Part shown: piece after piece, positions 8,349-16,645 of the stretch
Numbering within the stretch: position 1 is the stretch's first letter
Layout: each line of letters starts with the position of its first letter
From: an uncultured delta proteobacterium
Lineage (GTDB): Bacteria > Desulfobacterota > Desulfobulbia > Desulfobulbales > Desulfocapsaceae
NCBI GenBank assembly: GCA_903901335.1
Contig: CAIUQR010000155.1
Coordinates: forward strand, 22,276 to 86,275
Direction: 5' to 3'
Length of the DNA: 64,000 nt
Made by a program: the position numbers and the translations under genes
Notes under the pieces: generated by a model
Database searches by the model: none
What the model was told of the DNA's origin: nothing
The model's input: the letters and a program-made list of their open reading frames with translations, nothing else

Positions 8349-9941
8349 ATGGACAAGATAACCACCATTCAACTCACGGGAAATGATCTCACCTATAAGG
8401 ATGTCGTCGCTATCGGCATAGGTGACAAGAGGGTTGCTCTCGATGACAGTGCCCTTGAACGGTGCCGCGAGTCGAGGAGCTTTCTCGAACAGGCCATCAG
8501 GGACCGGAAGATCATCTACGGGGTCAACACCTCGTTCGGCCCGATGTGCAATAAGATCATCAATGAAAAGGATATCGAAACCCTGCAGAACAACCTGATC
8601 TTAAGCCATGCTGCGGGCTTGGGCGAACCGATCCTGCCTTATATCGCGCTCGGGATCCTTACCGTCAGGCTGAACACCCTGGTAAAGGGGTATTCCGGTG
8701 TCCGCATCGAGCTCCTCGAATTGATGCGGGACATGATCAATGCAGGTATCGCCCCCTATATCCCCGAATGCGGCAGTGTCGGCGCCTCCGGTGATCTGAT
8801 CCATCTGGCCCATATGTCGCTTGCCATCATCGGCAAGGGCAAGGTCTATCTGAATCGGGAGCTGATGGATGCGGAAGCGGCTTTTGCAAAAACGGGGCTC
8901 TCCCCGCTGCGTTTAAGTTACAAGGAAGGACTGGCCCTGATGAACGGGACCGCCGCGATGACGGCCATCGGCGCCTTCACCCTTTTCGGGGCGGAAAAAC
9001 TCTTCAATATCGCCTGCGTAAATGCAGCCTTCGCGATCGAGATATTCGGCGGCATTGATGATGCCTTCGATGCCGACCTCCATCAGGTCAAACCCCACCC
9101 CGGTCAGGTGGAAGTGGCTGCAATCATCCGAAAACTCTACAGCGGCACAGGCAATATCACAATCCGGGAGGACATGCATCAAAGGATCAGGAAGCAGAAC
9201 GACCAGGATGTCCCGGTCTTTGAAACAGATATCAACGTCCAGGATGTTTACTCCATCCGCTGCACCCCGCAGATCCTGGCCCCGGTACGGGAGGCCATTG
9301 ATGCGGTGATCAGGACGGTGGAGATCGAGGCCAACTCCTCCAACGACAATCCGATCATCATCCCGAAAAAAAAGAAAATCATCCACGGCGGCAACTTCCA
9401 TGGCCAGAGCATCAGTTTTGCAATGGATATCCTCTCTATCGCGATATCGACGCTGTGCAATCTCTCGGAAAGAAGGACCAATAAGCTCCTGGACCGGAGC
9501 CTGAACGAGGGACTGCCGGAACACCTGATCCCCGGCGAGGTCGGGCTGACCATGGGTTTTATGGGAGCGCAGTACCTTGCCACCTCCTCGACCGCCGAAA
9601 ACCGGCACCTGGCCGCGCCGATGAGCGTCAACTCCATCTCCTGCAACGCCTCGAACCAGGATGTGGTCAGCATGGGGACGGTGGCCGCCAGAAAGGCCTT
9701 TCGCCTTGTCAGCAACGCCAAACACATCGTCACACTGGAGATCCTGGCCGACCTCCAGGCCCTGTCGTTCCGAAACGCCGACCGGCTTGGAGTCGGCACC
9801 GGAAAGATATATACAATTCTGAAGAAGGAATTTCAGGTCTACGATAACAGTCGTATCTTCCATGACGACCTGGTAAAATTCAGGAAATTGCTTTTTTCAA
9901 GCCAGCTTTTCGATGATCTTGGCCGATATTTTCCGGGCTGA
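8349..9941 (+). CDS. Aromatic amino acid ammonia-lyase (probable tyrosine ammonia-lyase)
   Basis: MIO-dependent lyase, 530 residues, that removes ammonia from an aromatic amino acid to give a cinnamate. The triad forming the MIO cofactor is Ala146-Ser147-Gly148 within GSVGASGDLIHLAH. Tyr57 in IIYGVNTSFGP is the catalytic base. Two selectivity sites can be read. His87 (NLILSHAAG) is the residue found in histidine and tyrosine lyases but replaced by Phe in phenylalanine lyases. The motif NQDVVSMG (Gln437) is that of tyrosine/phenylalanine lyases, whereas histidases have Glu at this place (QEDHVSM). Together they favour tyrosine, giving p-coumarate. Automatic annotation may call it histidine ammonia-lyase. 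It begins 62 bases after the ligase gene and may have its own promoter. Confidence 0.85.
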   Translation: MDKITTIQLTGNDLTYKDVVAIGIGDKRVALDDSALERCRESRSFLEQAIRDRKIIYGVNTSFGPMCNKIINEKDIETLQNNLILSHAAGLGEPILPYIALGILTVRLNTLVKGYSGVRIELLELMRDMINAGIAPYIPECGSVGASGDLIHLAHMSLAIIGKGKVYLNRELMDAEAAFAKTGLSPLRLSYKEGLALMNGTAAMTAIGAFTLFGAEKLFNIACVNAAFAIEIFGGIDDAFDADLHQVKPHPGQVEVAAIIRKLYSGTGNITIREDMHQRIRKQNDQDVPVFETDINVQDVYSIRCTPQILAPVREAIDAVIRTVEIEANSSNDNPIIIPKKKKIIHGGNFHGQSISFAMDILSIAISTLCNLSERRTNKLLDRSLNEGLPEHLIPGEVGLTMGFMGAQYLATSSTAENRHLAAPMSVNSISCNASNQDVVSMGTVAARKAFRLVSNAKHIVTLEILADLQALSFRNADRLGVGTGKIYTILKKEFQVYDNSRIFHDDLVKFRKLLFSSQLFDDLGRYFPG

Positions 9942-10024
9942 GCTGCCGACCCCTTTATGTTTTTTCGGCATAGTCTCAGTCCCTGAAGGGCATTTTTGAA
10001 ATATTCCGGAGATAAAAAACTTTT

Positions 10025-10321
10025 ATGGATGCAGGAGAGAAACTCTACTCGATATTTGCGATAGTATTTATCATTGCCCTGGTTATGATCCTGGTCTTCC
10101 TCCCGGAATACCGGCAGCTTATGGTCCTGCTGCCGATCACTTTTGTAGGGCTGATCGTTAACATCGTTTTTATGTTTATTGTCTTGCGGGATATTTTCTT
10201 ACGTACGTTCACGTCCTCCGGTCTGAAGATACTCTGGGTGGTCCTGATCCTGGTCTTCTGGCCGGCGGTCCTCATCTATCTCCCGATGTTCGGCTTCAAG
10301 TCCCGAACCCAGCCTTCGTGA
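10025..10321 (+). CDS. Small integral membrane protein of unknown function
   Basis: 98 residues with three predicted membrane helices (about 8-28, 33-56 and 67-88). The last helix, with ILWVVLILVFWPAVLIY, resembles the short phospholipase-D-nuclease N-terminal (PLDc_N) type segment, but no catalytic domain follows. The gene starts with ATG at 10025 and ends two bases before the next ORF, on the same strand as the cluster. Codon use and spacing support a real gene. I do not recognise a function. A membrane partner for the following lipid A deacylase-like protein, or a chaperone for the membrane-bound cluster enzymes, is only a guess. Confidence 0.65.
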   Translation: MDAGEKLYSIFAIVFIIALVMILVFLPEYRQLMVLLPITFVGLIVNIVFMFIVLRDIFLRTFTSSGLKILWVVLILVFWPAVLIYLPMFGFKSRTQPS

Positions 10322-10397
10322 TATGCCTATGATACCCTTCCTTTCTCGCCTCTGGCCGACACCATCAAGGGAACTCAACAGTATCGGCAGGAGAGCC

Positions 10398-10997
10398 ATG
10401 TTTTTTTGTCTCTTTCGCTCTCGATCCTTATCGATCATACCGGGAATTTTGCTTGCAACTCTTCTTGTTAACCCAGCTGACGGTCCCGCTGCCGACACTC
10501 CGGATCCTCATACGCCTTTCTCCGTTTTGTTCGGATACGGTAGCAGCTACCCCGGCTGGGGCAGCACCAAGATACGGGTTCAGACCATCGACACCATCTT
10601 TCGCTACGAACTGCCCAAAACCCAGGCTCTCGGCTCTTCCTGGTATAAGGGATATCATTCCCTCCTGGTCGAAGTGCCGGTGCATTTGCTGGTCGACAGA
10701 TCCGGCCCGCCGATGATCGGCTGTTCTTTCCTGGCCGAATATACCTTTACCAGCAGCGACCGTCTCCGTCCCTATGTGTTTGCCGGTGGCGGTCCTCTCT
10801 ATGTCCCGGCTGATATCCCGGGCATGGGGGCGCACCTGAACGGCCATTACCAGTGTGGCATAGGCATACGCCATCCACTTACGGATAGCCATGCACTCCT
10901 CTTTGAAGTGAGGTATCACCATGTTTCCAACGGCGGCACGGAAGATCCAAACGATCCGCTGAATTCGTTGAAATTTCTGGTCGGTTATACCTTCTGA
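10398..10997 (+). CDS. PagL-like lipid A 3-O-deacylase / acyloxyacyl hydrolase family protein
   Basis: Predicted outer-membrane eight-stranded barrel enzyme that could remove an ester-linked acyl chain from lipid A. I chose the ATG at 10398 because it gives a proper signal peptide (positively charged start, hydrophobic core, cleavage after a GPAA-type end) and is preceded by GGCAGGAGAG. An earlier in-frame ATG at 10323 would add 25 non-signal residues. The mature part alternates polar and hydrophobic residues as in barrels and ends in a C-terminal Phe (VGYTF). The catalytic motif YHHVSNGG near the C-terminus matches the His-Ser pair of PagL. Its presence inside a polyene-type cluster is unusual; it may free an acylation site for the product. 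Confidence 0.72.
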   Translation: MFFCLFRSRSLSIIPGILLATLLVNPADGPAADTPDPHTPFSVLFGYGSSYPGWGSTKIRVQTIDTIFRYELPKTQALGSSWYKGYHSLLVEVPVHLLVDRSGPPMIGCSFLAEYTFTSSDRLRPYVFAGGGPLYVPADIPGMGAHLNGHYQCGIGIRHPLTDSHALLFEVRYHHVSNGGTEDPNDPLNSLKFLVGYTF

Positions 10998-11009
10998 TCC
11001 TGACTACCT

Positions 11010-11573
11010 ATGGAAATAATCACCTCCCCTTCTCTTAAACCTCGACGACGATACGACTATGCCTTCATGGACACCCCTGACAGCAATACCCTGGCCATCC
11101 TCGGCACCATCCCAAGCCGCTGGGGCCGGATGCCTCCCTTGAGCCGGGCTATGGTCGTCGAAACCGGCAGGTTTCTCCAGGAAAGTTTCCTGCCGCCTCC
11201 AGGCGCTGCAGCCACTGCCGGCAGATCGATCGGGCTCATCGGAGGTACCGCCAGAGGGTCTCTAGCCCCGGATCTGGATTTCGCAACTACCCTCCTGGCA
11301 GGAGCGAATCTGGCAAGCCCGGCACTCTTCGGCTACACCCTGGCCAATGTTCCACTGGCAGAGGCCGCCAACCACTACCACCTGACCGGACCAGTGTACG
11401 CCGTCATCGATACCAAAGCCCCACTCGATACCGCCGTCCGAGAGGCAAAACGGCTCATCCGAATGCAACCCGCCTGCGCTTACATCCTTGCCTGCGCCTT
11501 TGATGATTATCTCGACTGCGACCGCAAGGAGCGACTCTCATTAACCTTTACACTCGTACAGAACAATGCCTAA
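11010..11573 (+). CDS. Ketosynthase-like fragment without active-site Cys (KAS N-terminal-like domain)
   Basis: 187 residues resembling only the N-terminal half of a beta-ketoacyl synthase, in the style of the short ketoacyl-synt_2 proteins. Recognisable features are the strand SIGLIGGTARGSLAP, then LFGYTLANVPLAEAANHYHLTGP, which matches the segment before the nucleophile in ketosynthases. Where the catalytic Cys motif should follow, the protein has VYAVIDTKAPLDTA, so it cannot condense substrates in the usual way. No catalytic His motifs are present. It is therefore probably a partner subunit or chain-length factor for an active ketosynthase of the cluster. It overlaps the next gene by 8 bases, and the reading frame is intact, which argues against a decaying gene. 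Confidence 0.62.
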   Translation: MEIITSPSLKPRRRYDYAFMDTPDSNTLAILGTIPSRWGRMPPLSRAMVVETGRFLQESFLPPPGAAATAGRSIGLIGGTARGSLAPDLDFATTLLAGANLASPALFGYTLANVPLAEAANHYHLTGPVYAVIDTKAPLDTAVREAKRLIRMQPACAYILACAFDDYLDCDRKERLSLTFTLVQNNA

Positions 11574-12825
11574 AGTCACTTTAATATACCCGAAATGGCA
11601 GAAGATACCGGAACAGACGGAGTTTCACCTGCCCCCCCATGGTCCGATCTGTGCTGCCGCCTCCATCCCTCTGCACTATGCAGTAGACTTTATAGATGAA
11701 AATGTTGACGAACTGGATTTTTCCAAGGGCTCCGACATCATCCTCCTCTCGATGATGCTGACCTGTCAACTGCCGCGCGGCCGGGAGATAGCTGCACGTT
11801 TTCGTGAACTGGGAATTCCGGTCATCGCCGGTGGTATCGCCACCATGCTGCATGCCGAAGAAGTCGCTCTCTTTGTGGATACCATATTTCTGGGCGAGAC
11901 GGAGGATGGCCGGCTGGCCTCGGTCTTTTCCGATTTCGAAAACGGTTGTCTCCAGAAAAAATACGACTTCTTCCATGACTTCCCCCCGATCGAGACGGTT
12001 GGCCCGGCCAGAAGAGAAATCCTGCACCATGAACGTTACGTCTATCGCGGGGTCCGGATGGTGGATCTGGTTCATGCCTCCAGGGGCTGCCGGTTTAACT
12101 GTTTTCCCTGCGCCACCGCCTACCTGGGCGGCAGACAGTTCCGTCCGCGACCGATTGACAAGGTCGTCGAGGAGCTGCAGGGTATCGACAACAACCGTCT
12201 CTTCCTGGTGGACAACTCGCTCGCCCAGGATAAAGACTGGCTGATGACCCTGTTTGAAGCCATGATCCCGCTGAAGAAAAAGTGGATATGCCATCCGATC
12301 CTCGACGAGGAAGAGGTCGTTGCCAAAGCGGCCAAGGCCGGATGCTGGTACGTGTACCAGGCCGTCTTCGACACCTCCGACGTGATCAGGAACAGGGTTA
12401 AGCGCCTGAAAGACCATGGCATCGGTGTCGAGGCGGCCGTGCTTCTCGGCACCGATAATCAGGACGCCGATTACATCAAGCGGCTGGTCGATTTCCTGCT
12501 GGAGATCGATATCGATATGGCGGAGTTCTCGATTTTAACCCCCTTCCCTCATACCCCGGTGACCGAACGATACGAGAAGCAGGGCAGGATCCTCCATAAG
12601 GACTGGAGCCGCTACACCACGGCCGAGGTCGTCTATACCCCGGCCCAGATGACTCCCGACATCCTGCAGGAGATGTATCATTATGCCTGGGAAAATTTCT
12701 ATAAAGACATGGGGCAATCCCTGCGCATGGCCCGTCTTTTCAGCCAGGTGGTCAAAAAGGAAAGAGATGACGGCTCCTATATGCCGGGCCGCCTGTCCGC
12801 CGAGCGGACCTGGCAGCACAGGTAA
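11566..12825 (+). CDS. B12-binding-type radical SAM enzyme (first)
   Basis: 419 residues. The N-terminal part (1-130) has a cobalamin-binding-like Rossmann fold (DIILLSMMLTCQLP, GIPVIAGGIATMLHAEEV, TIFLGETEDG). The radical SAM core follows, with the iron-sulfur motif Cys175-Cys179-Cys182 (CRFNCFPC). It begins two codons before the end of the Cys-less ketosynthase-like gene and is followed by a second enzyme of the same class, so the pair is probably co-expressed. Class B radical SAM enzymes use cobalamin for methylation or ring chemistry on unreactive carbons. Enzymes of this kind accompany specialised lipid clusters, including the proposed ladderane genes. The reaction here is unknown. Confidence 0.83.
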   Translation: MPKVTLIYPKWQKIPEQTEFHLPPHGPICAAASIPLHYAVDFIDENVDELDFSKGSDIILLSMMLTCQLPRGREIAARFRELGIPVIAGGIATMLHAEEVALFVDTIFLGETEDGRLASVFSDFENGCLQKKYDFFHDFPPIETVGPARREILHHERYVYRGVRMVDLVHASRGCRFNCFPCATAYLGGRQFRPRPIDKVVEELQGIDNNRLFLVDNSLAQDKDWLMTLFEAMIPLKKKWICHPILDEEEVVAKAAKAGCWYVYQAVFDTSDVIRNRVKRLKDHGIGVEAAVLLGTDNQDADYIKRLVDFLLEIDIDMAEFSILTPFPHTPVTERYEKQGRILHKDWSRYTTAEVVYTPAQMTPDILQEMYHYAWENFYKDMGQSLRMARLFSQVVKKERDDGSYMPGRLSAERTWQHR

Positions 12826-12834
12826 GGCACATTG

Positions 12835-14178
12835 ATGCCTGCCCATTGCCTCCTCATCTCGGTCAACCGGATGGTTCTGCCCTTTCCTGTCTACCCCATC
12901 GGGATAGCCCATCTGACCGGTGCGCTGATCGCAGGCGGACATACCGTCAGACATGTCGACATCCTCGCTGATGACGGTTTTGAACCCCTGCGGAGGCTTT
13001 TTGCCAAGGAGACCTTTGATGTAATAGGCATCTCTATCCGCAATATCGATGCGGTGGACAGCTCGGCCCCTGAAAGCCTGCTCACCGATGTGGTGACTGC
13101 GATCCGCACTATCCGCGAATTGTCAAGCGCACCGGTCATACTGGGTGGCCCCGGCTTTTCCATTATGCCGGAGGTCCTACTCGACTTTCTCCAGGCCGAT
13201 TACGGTATCATCGGAGAAGGTGAAGTCGCCTTCCCCAGACTGATCGACCGTCTTCTCTCCGGCGAAAAGATTACCGGGAGGCTCTTTTCTGCAAAACTCA
13301 CCGATTATCCGACCTATCAACCTGTTTTCACTGAGAATGTAGCCGCCTACTATATTGCCCACGGAGGCATGTTGAACGTCCAGACCAAACGCGGCTGTCT
13401 GCATAATTGCGCCTATTGCTCCTATCCGGGCATCGAGGGCAACCGCATGCGTTACCGGGATCCGGCAGAGGTTGCTCTCGAGATGGAAAGGCTGGTCAGG
13501 CACCATCAGGCGCGTTATATCTTCTTTACCGACGGGGTCTTCAACGACCGGGAAGGACATTTCCGCGAGGTTGCCGAGGAGTTGATACGCAGAGGCAATA
13601 CCACCCCCTGGTGTGCCTTTTTCCGGCCACAGGGACTGAGCCGGGAGGATCTGAGGCTGCTGAAACGAAGTGGACTCAGGGCCATGGAACTGGGCACGGA
13701 CTGCTCAACGGATACAACGCTTGCCGGGTTGAATAAAGGCTTTTCCTTCAACGAGGTGCTGCAGCTGAACGACGATGCCCGGACCGAGTCTGTTTCCTGC
13801 GCTCATTTTATCATGTTCGGCGGTCCGGGAGAAACGGAACTGACGGTGCAGGAAGGACTGAAGAATATTGAGCTCCTGGAAGGTTGTGTGGTCTTTGCTT
13901 ATAACGGTATCCGCATCCTGCCGGGGACCGGACTGCAATCCCTGGCGGTGAACGCCGGGCTGATCACCGCCGGGCAATCGCTTTTAGATCCCGTCTTTTA
14001 TTATTCCCCTGCCGTATCCCGGTCCTTTATTGAAGAGAAGCTGATTGCCTCCTTTGGAAGCAGGATCGACAGGATGTATTCCTGTAAGGATATCGAACGT
14101 CGTGTGCAGAGCCTCCATGCCCTCGGCAACATCGGCCCCCTGTGGGATCTCCTTCTCCCGAGGAAAAACAGGAGATGA
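12835..14178 (+). CDS. B12-binding-type radical SAM enzyme (second)
   Basis: 447 residues from the ATG at 12835; a TTG one codon upstream would also be in frame. The N-terminal cobalamin-binding-like domain shows TVRHVDILADDGFE, FDVIGISIRNID and APVILGGPGFSIMPEVLL, then YGIIGEGEVAFP. The 4Fe-4S motif is Cys188-Cys192-Cys195 (CLHNCAYC). After the core, FIMFGGPGETELTVQEGL is the usual late radical SAM segment. It is not a recent duplicate of the preceding gene: the sequences differ strongly, so two successive or cooperating reactions are likely. The stop overlaps the glycosyltransferase start (ATGA at 14175-14178). Substrate unknown; the context says a lipid or ACP-bound chain. Confidence 0.84.
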   Translation: MPAHCLLISVNRMVLPFPVYPIGIAHLTGALIAGGHTVRHVDILADDGFEPLRRLFAKETFDVIGISIRNIDAVDSSAPESLLTDVVTAIRTIRELSSAPVILGGPGFSIMPEVLLDFLQADYGIIGEGEVAFPRLIDRLLSGEKITGRLFSAKLTDYPTYQPVFTENVAAYYIAHGGMLNVQTKRGCLHNCAYCSYPGIEGNRMRYRDPAEVALEMERLVRHHQARYIFFTDGVFNDREGHFREVAEELIRRGNTTPWCAFFRPQGLSREDLRLLKRSGLRAMELGTDCSTDTTLAGLNKGFSFNEVLQLNDDARTESVSCAHFIMFGGPGETELTVQEGLKNIELLEGCVVFAYNGIRILPGTGLQSLAVNAGLITAGQSLLDPVFYYSPAVSRSFIEEKLIASFGSRIDRMYSCKDIERRVQSLHALGNIGPLWDLLLPRKNRR

Positions 14179-15827
14179 ATGCTGCTGAAAGCCCGAACGT
14201 CCTGCTGGTCATCCCGGTCTATAACCATGGCCGGACCCTGCCGGCTGTTGTCCGGTCGGCCCTGGCCACGGGTCTGCCGGTTCTGGTCGTCGATGACGGC
14301 AGCACCGACGATGGCCCCGCAGCCCTGGCGGGTATGGACTGCAAAATCATCCATTTTCCTGAAAATAAAGGGAAAGGAGCAGCCATTCTTGCCGGAGCCC
14401 GCGAAGCCGGACGGCTTGGCTGCCGGGCAATAGTTACAGTGGATGCGGATGGCCAACATGCCCCGGAAGATGTCCATCTCCTGCTGCAAAAGGATGCTAC
14501 CTCATCAGGACCGTCGATCATCATCGGGGCAAGACGGATGATCCAAGATACCGTTCCGGCTGCGAGCCGCTTCGGCCGGTCGTTTTCAAATTTCTGGGTC
14601 CGGCTTGAATGTGGGCTTGACCTTGCCGACACCCAGAGCGGTCTCCGTCTCTATCCTGTCAAGGAACTCCTGCAACTGAAGCTCTCCCGGACCCGATATG
14701 ATTTCGAGATCGAGACCCTGGTCAGGGCCGCCTGGGCCGGTATCCCAATCCAGACGGTTGCGGTATCGGTCCATTATCCACCGGCTGGTGAACGGATCAG
14801 CCATTTTCATAAGCTCAAGGACAATATCCGACTGACCATGCTCCATACGGCCCTGGTTGTACGCCGTCTCCTGCCGCTGCCCCATAAACGGATTGTCCGG
14901 ACAAATCCCTCAGATGCAACTGAATCACAGCAGACCGGCAGACCATGGATCCTCAGGAAACGCCTGGAATTCTTGGGTCACTCCATCTTTTATCTGGTCC
15001 TGCGCCTTTGCGGACAGACCGGAGCCTACGGCCTTCTGTTCCCGGTCATCCTCACCTATATCCTGTTCAGCCGAAAAATCCACCGCCTGACCGGACCTTA
15101 TCTGGAGCGGCGTTTTCCTCTGCATTCCCGCGGACAGCGATGGATCGACACCTGCAGAAATGTCCTTTCGTTTGGCCGGATTCTTGTTGATCGGGCCTGG
15201 CTGGGTTGTGTCCGCAACGCCTCCCTTGCAGACGAGGTGATCGGTCGGGAAAAAATTGATGCCATTATTGCCGCCGGCAAAGGTGCGATCCTGCTGACCG
15301 CCCATGTCGGCAACTGGCAGACGGCACTTGCAAATCTCCATTTTTTGAAGGTTCCGGTCCATGCCCTGATGCAATATGACCAACAGGCGGCCGCGCGACA
15401 CTACTTCGATCTCGGAGAAAGGCAGCGGACGTTTTCGATTATTAATGCAGACGGCCCCTTCGGTGGTATGATTGAGGCAACCGCCGCATTGCAACGGGGC
15501 GAATTTGTCACAATCATGGGCGACCGGCTCACCAGAGGACCATCATCGACGGTCGATTTCATCGGCAAGATGGCCCGGTTTCCCAATGCGGCCTACACCA
15601 TGGCAGCCCATGTGGGCGTCCCGGTAATCATTTTTCTGGCGGCAAAAACAGGGAGAAAAAGCTTTCAAATGCAAGTCTGGGATATACTCTACCCGCAATT
15701 CGAAACCCGGGAGAGCCACCAGAAAATACTGGACGGCTGCAGTCAGAAATTTGCAGAAGCATTGGAAAAATATCTCAAAGTTTTTCCATATCAATGGTAT
15801 AATTTTTTCGATTTCTGGGCCCAGTGA
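14175..15827 (+). CDS. Bifunctional glycosyltransferase (GT2) / LpxL-like acyltransferase
   Basis: 550-residue fusion typical of aryl polyene clusters. Residues 1-240 form a GT2 glycosyltransferase: LLVIPVYNHGRTL, the nucleotide-binding VVDDGSTDDG and the metal-binding VTVDADGQH. A linker and hydrophobic segment follow (about 250-300). Residues 320-550 resemble the lauroyl acyltransferase family, with LLTAHVGNWQTAL and later FPNAAYTMAAHVGVPVI. LpxL relatives have an acidic residue five positions after the catalytic His; here it is Gln (HVGNWQ), so activity may be altered. I chose the ATG at 14175 (ATGA overlap) over an upstream in-frame ATG at 14142 that would overlap the preceding gene by 37 bases. 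Expected role: attach sugar and acyl chain during lipid anchoring of the product. Confidence 0.85.
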   Translation: MNAAESPNVLLVIPVYNHGRTLPAVVRSALATGLPVLVVDDGSTDDGPAALAGMDCKIIHFPENKGKGAAILAGAREAGRLGCRAIVTVDADGQHAPEDVHLLLQKDATSSGPSIIIGARRMIQDTVPAASRFGRSFSNFWVRLECGLDLADTQSGLRLYPVKELLQLKLSRTRYDFEIETLVRAAWAGIPIQTVAVSVHYPPAGERISHFHKLKDNIRLTMLHTALVVRRLLPLPHKRIVRTNPSDATESQQTGRPWILRKRLEFLGHSIFYLVLRLCGQTGAYGLLFPVILTYILFSRKIHRLTGPYLERRFPLHSRGQRWIDTCRNVLSFGRILVDRAWLGCVRNASLADEVIGREKIDAIIAAGKGAILLTAHVGNWQTALANLHFLKVPVHALMQYDQQAAARHYFDLGERQRTFSIINADGPFGGMIEATAALQRGEFVTIMGDRLTRGPSSTVDFIGKMARFPNAAYTMAAHVGVPVIIFLAAKTGRKSFQMQVWDILYPQFETRESHQKILDGCSQKFAEALEKYLKVFPYQWYNFFDFWAQ

Positions 15828-15895
15828 CCCCTTTGACTCCATTGCCCCTGCAACGCACAATAACTACAATAATTCCAACAACAACCAAAGCAAAC

Positions 15896-16150
15896 ATGGA
15901 AAACTTAAAACAAAAGCTGAAAGAAATTCTGATCCAGGATCTGAAGATTCAAGGTGTACGCCTGGAGGATCTGCAGGAGGATACACCTCTTTTCAATGAG
16001 GGCCTGGGGCTTGATTCCCTGGATGCGGTGGAACTGGTTGTCCTTATTCAAAAATATTTTAATGTTCAGATCGTCGATATGGATGAAGGCAGGCAAGCCT
16101 TCGCCTCAATCAACAGTCTGGCTGCGTTCATCAAAGAACGGCAAGGATGA
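15896..16150 (+). CDS. Acyl carrier protein (second)
   Basis: 84-residue carrier protein with the phosphopantetheine site EGLGLDSLDAVELVVL (Ser41). I chose the ATG at 15896 because it starts the first ACP helix; the longer ORF from 15824 adds a low-complexity Thr/Pro/Asn leader that does not look like protein and overlaps the previous gene. The Shine-Dalgarno is weak. It is followed by the periplasmic 'excinuclease-like' gene and a ketosynthase, the order seen in many aryl polyene loci. It differs from the first ACP at 5874 outside the serine motif, consistent with a separate partner enzyme set. Confidence 0.92.
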   Translation: MENLKQKLKEILIQDLKIQGVRLEDLQEDTPLFNEGLGLDSLDAVELVVLIQKYFNVQIVDMDEGRQAFASINSLAAFIKERQG

Positions 16151-16195
16151 GATGCCAGATAACTCTTAACTTCAGCAAGATAAGGAGATGCGAAC

Positions 16196-16645
16196 ATGAA
16201 AAAATTGACCCTGCTTCTAATCCCCGCCGTTTTCTTTACTCTGATCTCAGTCTCAACAGTATCAGCGAGGGATACTCTCGCCCAACTGCCGCTGAAAAAT
16301 GCGTTGGAAAATGAGAAGGTGAGAAGTTCAATAAGCAACAGTATCCCTCTCTATTGGGGTGACCAGAGACATCCGGCAGTGGTAAAAGAGTTCGGGAAGT
16401 TCCCGACCTCCAAGCGTACTAGTATTGGCGGCAAGTCAGATGCAGAGGCCTGCGAATGGGCCCTTGCCTCCGCTATTGTCGCACTGCAGGATAGGGCAAG
16501 ACGAGAAGGAGGGAATGCAATCATCAATATCAAATCCAATATCAAAAATCAGCCCCATTCCAGCACCACCACCTTCGACTGCCTGCAGGGCGGAATGATG
16601 GTCAATGTCGCATTGGAAGGAACTGTTGTCACCCTTGGAAAATAA
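16196..16645 (+). CDS. Exported protein of aryl polyene clusters (often misnamed excinuclease ATPase subunit)
   Basis: 149 residues with a clear Sec signal peptide (MKKLTLLLIPAVFFTL, cleavage near VSA-RD). The mature part carries RDTLAQLPLKNAL, SKRTSIGGKSDAEACEWAL and ALQDRARREGGNAIINIKS, a pattern I associate with the periplasmic protein regularly found in aryl polyene loci and mis-annotated as an excinuclease subunit. It has no ATPase motif and cannot be UvrA. Two Cys (in EACEWA and FDCLQGG) could form a disulfide. An aaGGAGatg-type Shine-Dalgarno lies before the ATG. Function unknown; location next to ACP and ketosynthase suggests a role in export or outer-membrane deposition of the pigment. 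Confidence 0.78.
   Translation: MKKLTLLLIPAVFFTLISVSTVSARDTLAQLPLKNALENEKVRSSISNSIPLYWGDQRHPAVVKEFGKFPTSKRTSIGGKSDAEACEWALASAIVALQDRARREGGNAIINIKSNIKNQPHSSTTTFDCLQGGMMVNVALEGTVVTLGK

Noticed and set aside
8913..9863. 316-codon minus-strand frame inside the ammonia-lyase gene
   Set aside because: The plus-strand protein has all MIO-lyase motifs; the antisense protein has none.
8349..9941. Histidine utilisation gene hutH
   Set aside because: No other hut gene nearby and the Gln437 motif fits aromatic lyases, not histidases.
16196..16645. Excinuclease ATPase subunit reading for the exported protein
   Set aside because: Signal peptide, 149 residues and no ATPase motif; the name is a known mislabel for a cluster-associated periplasmic protein.
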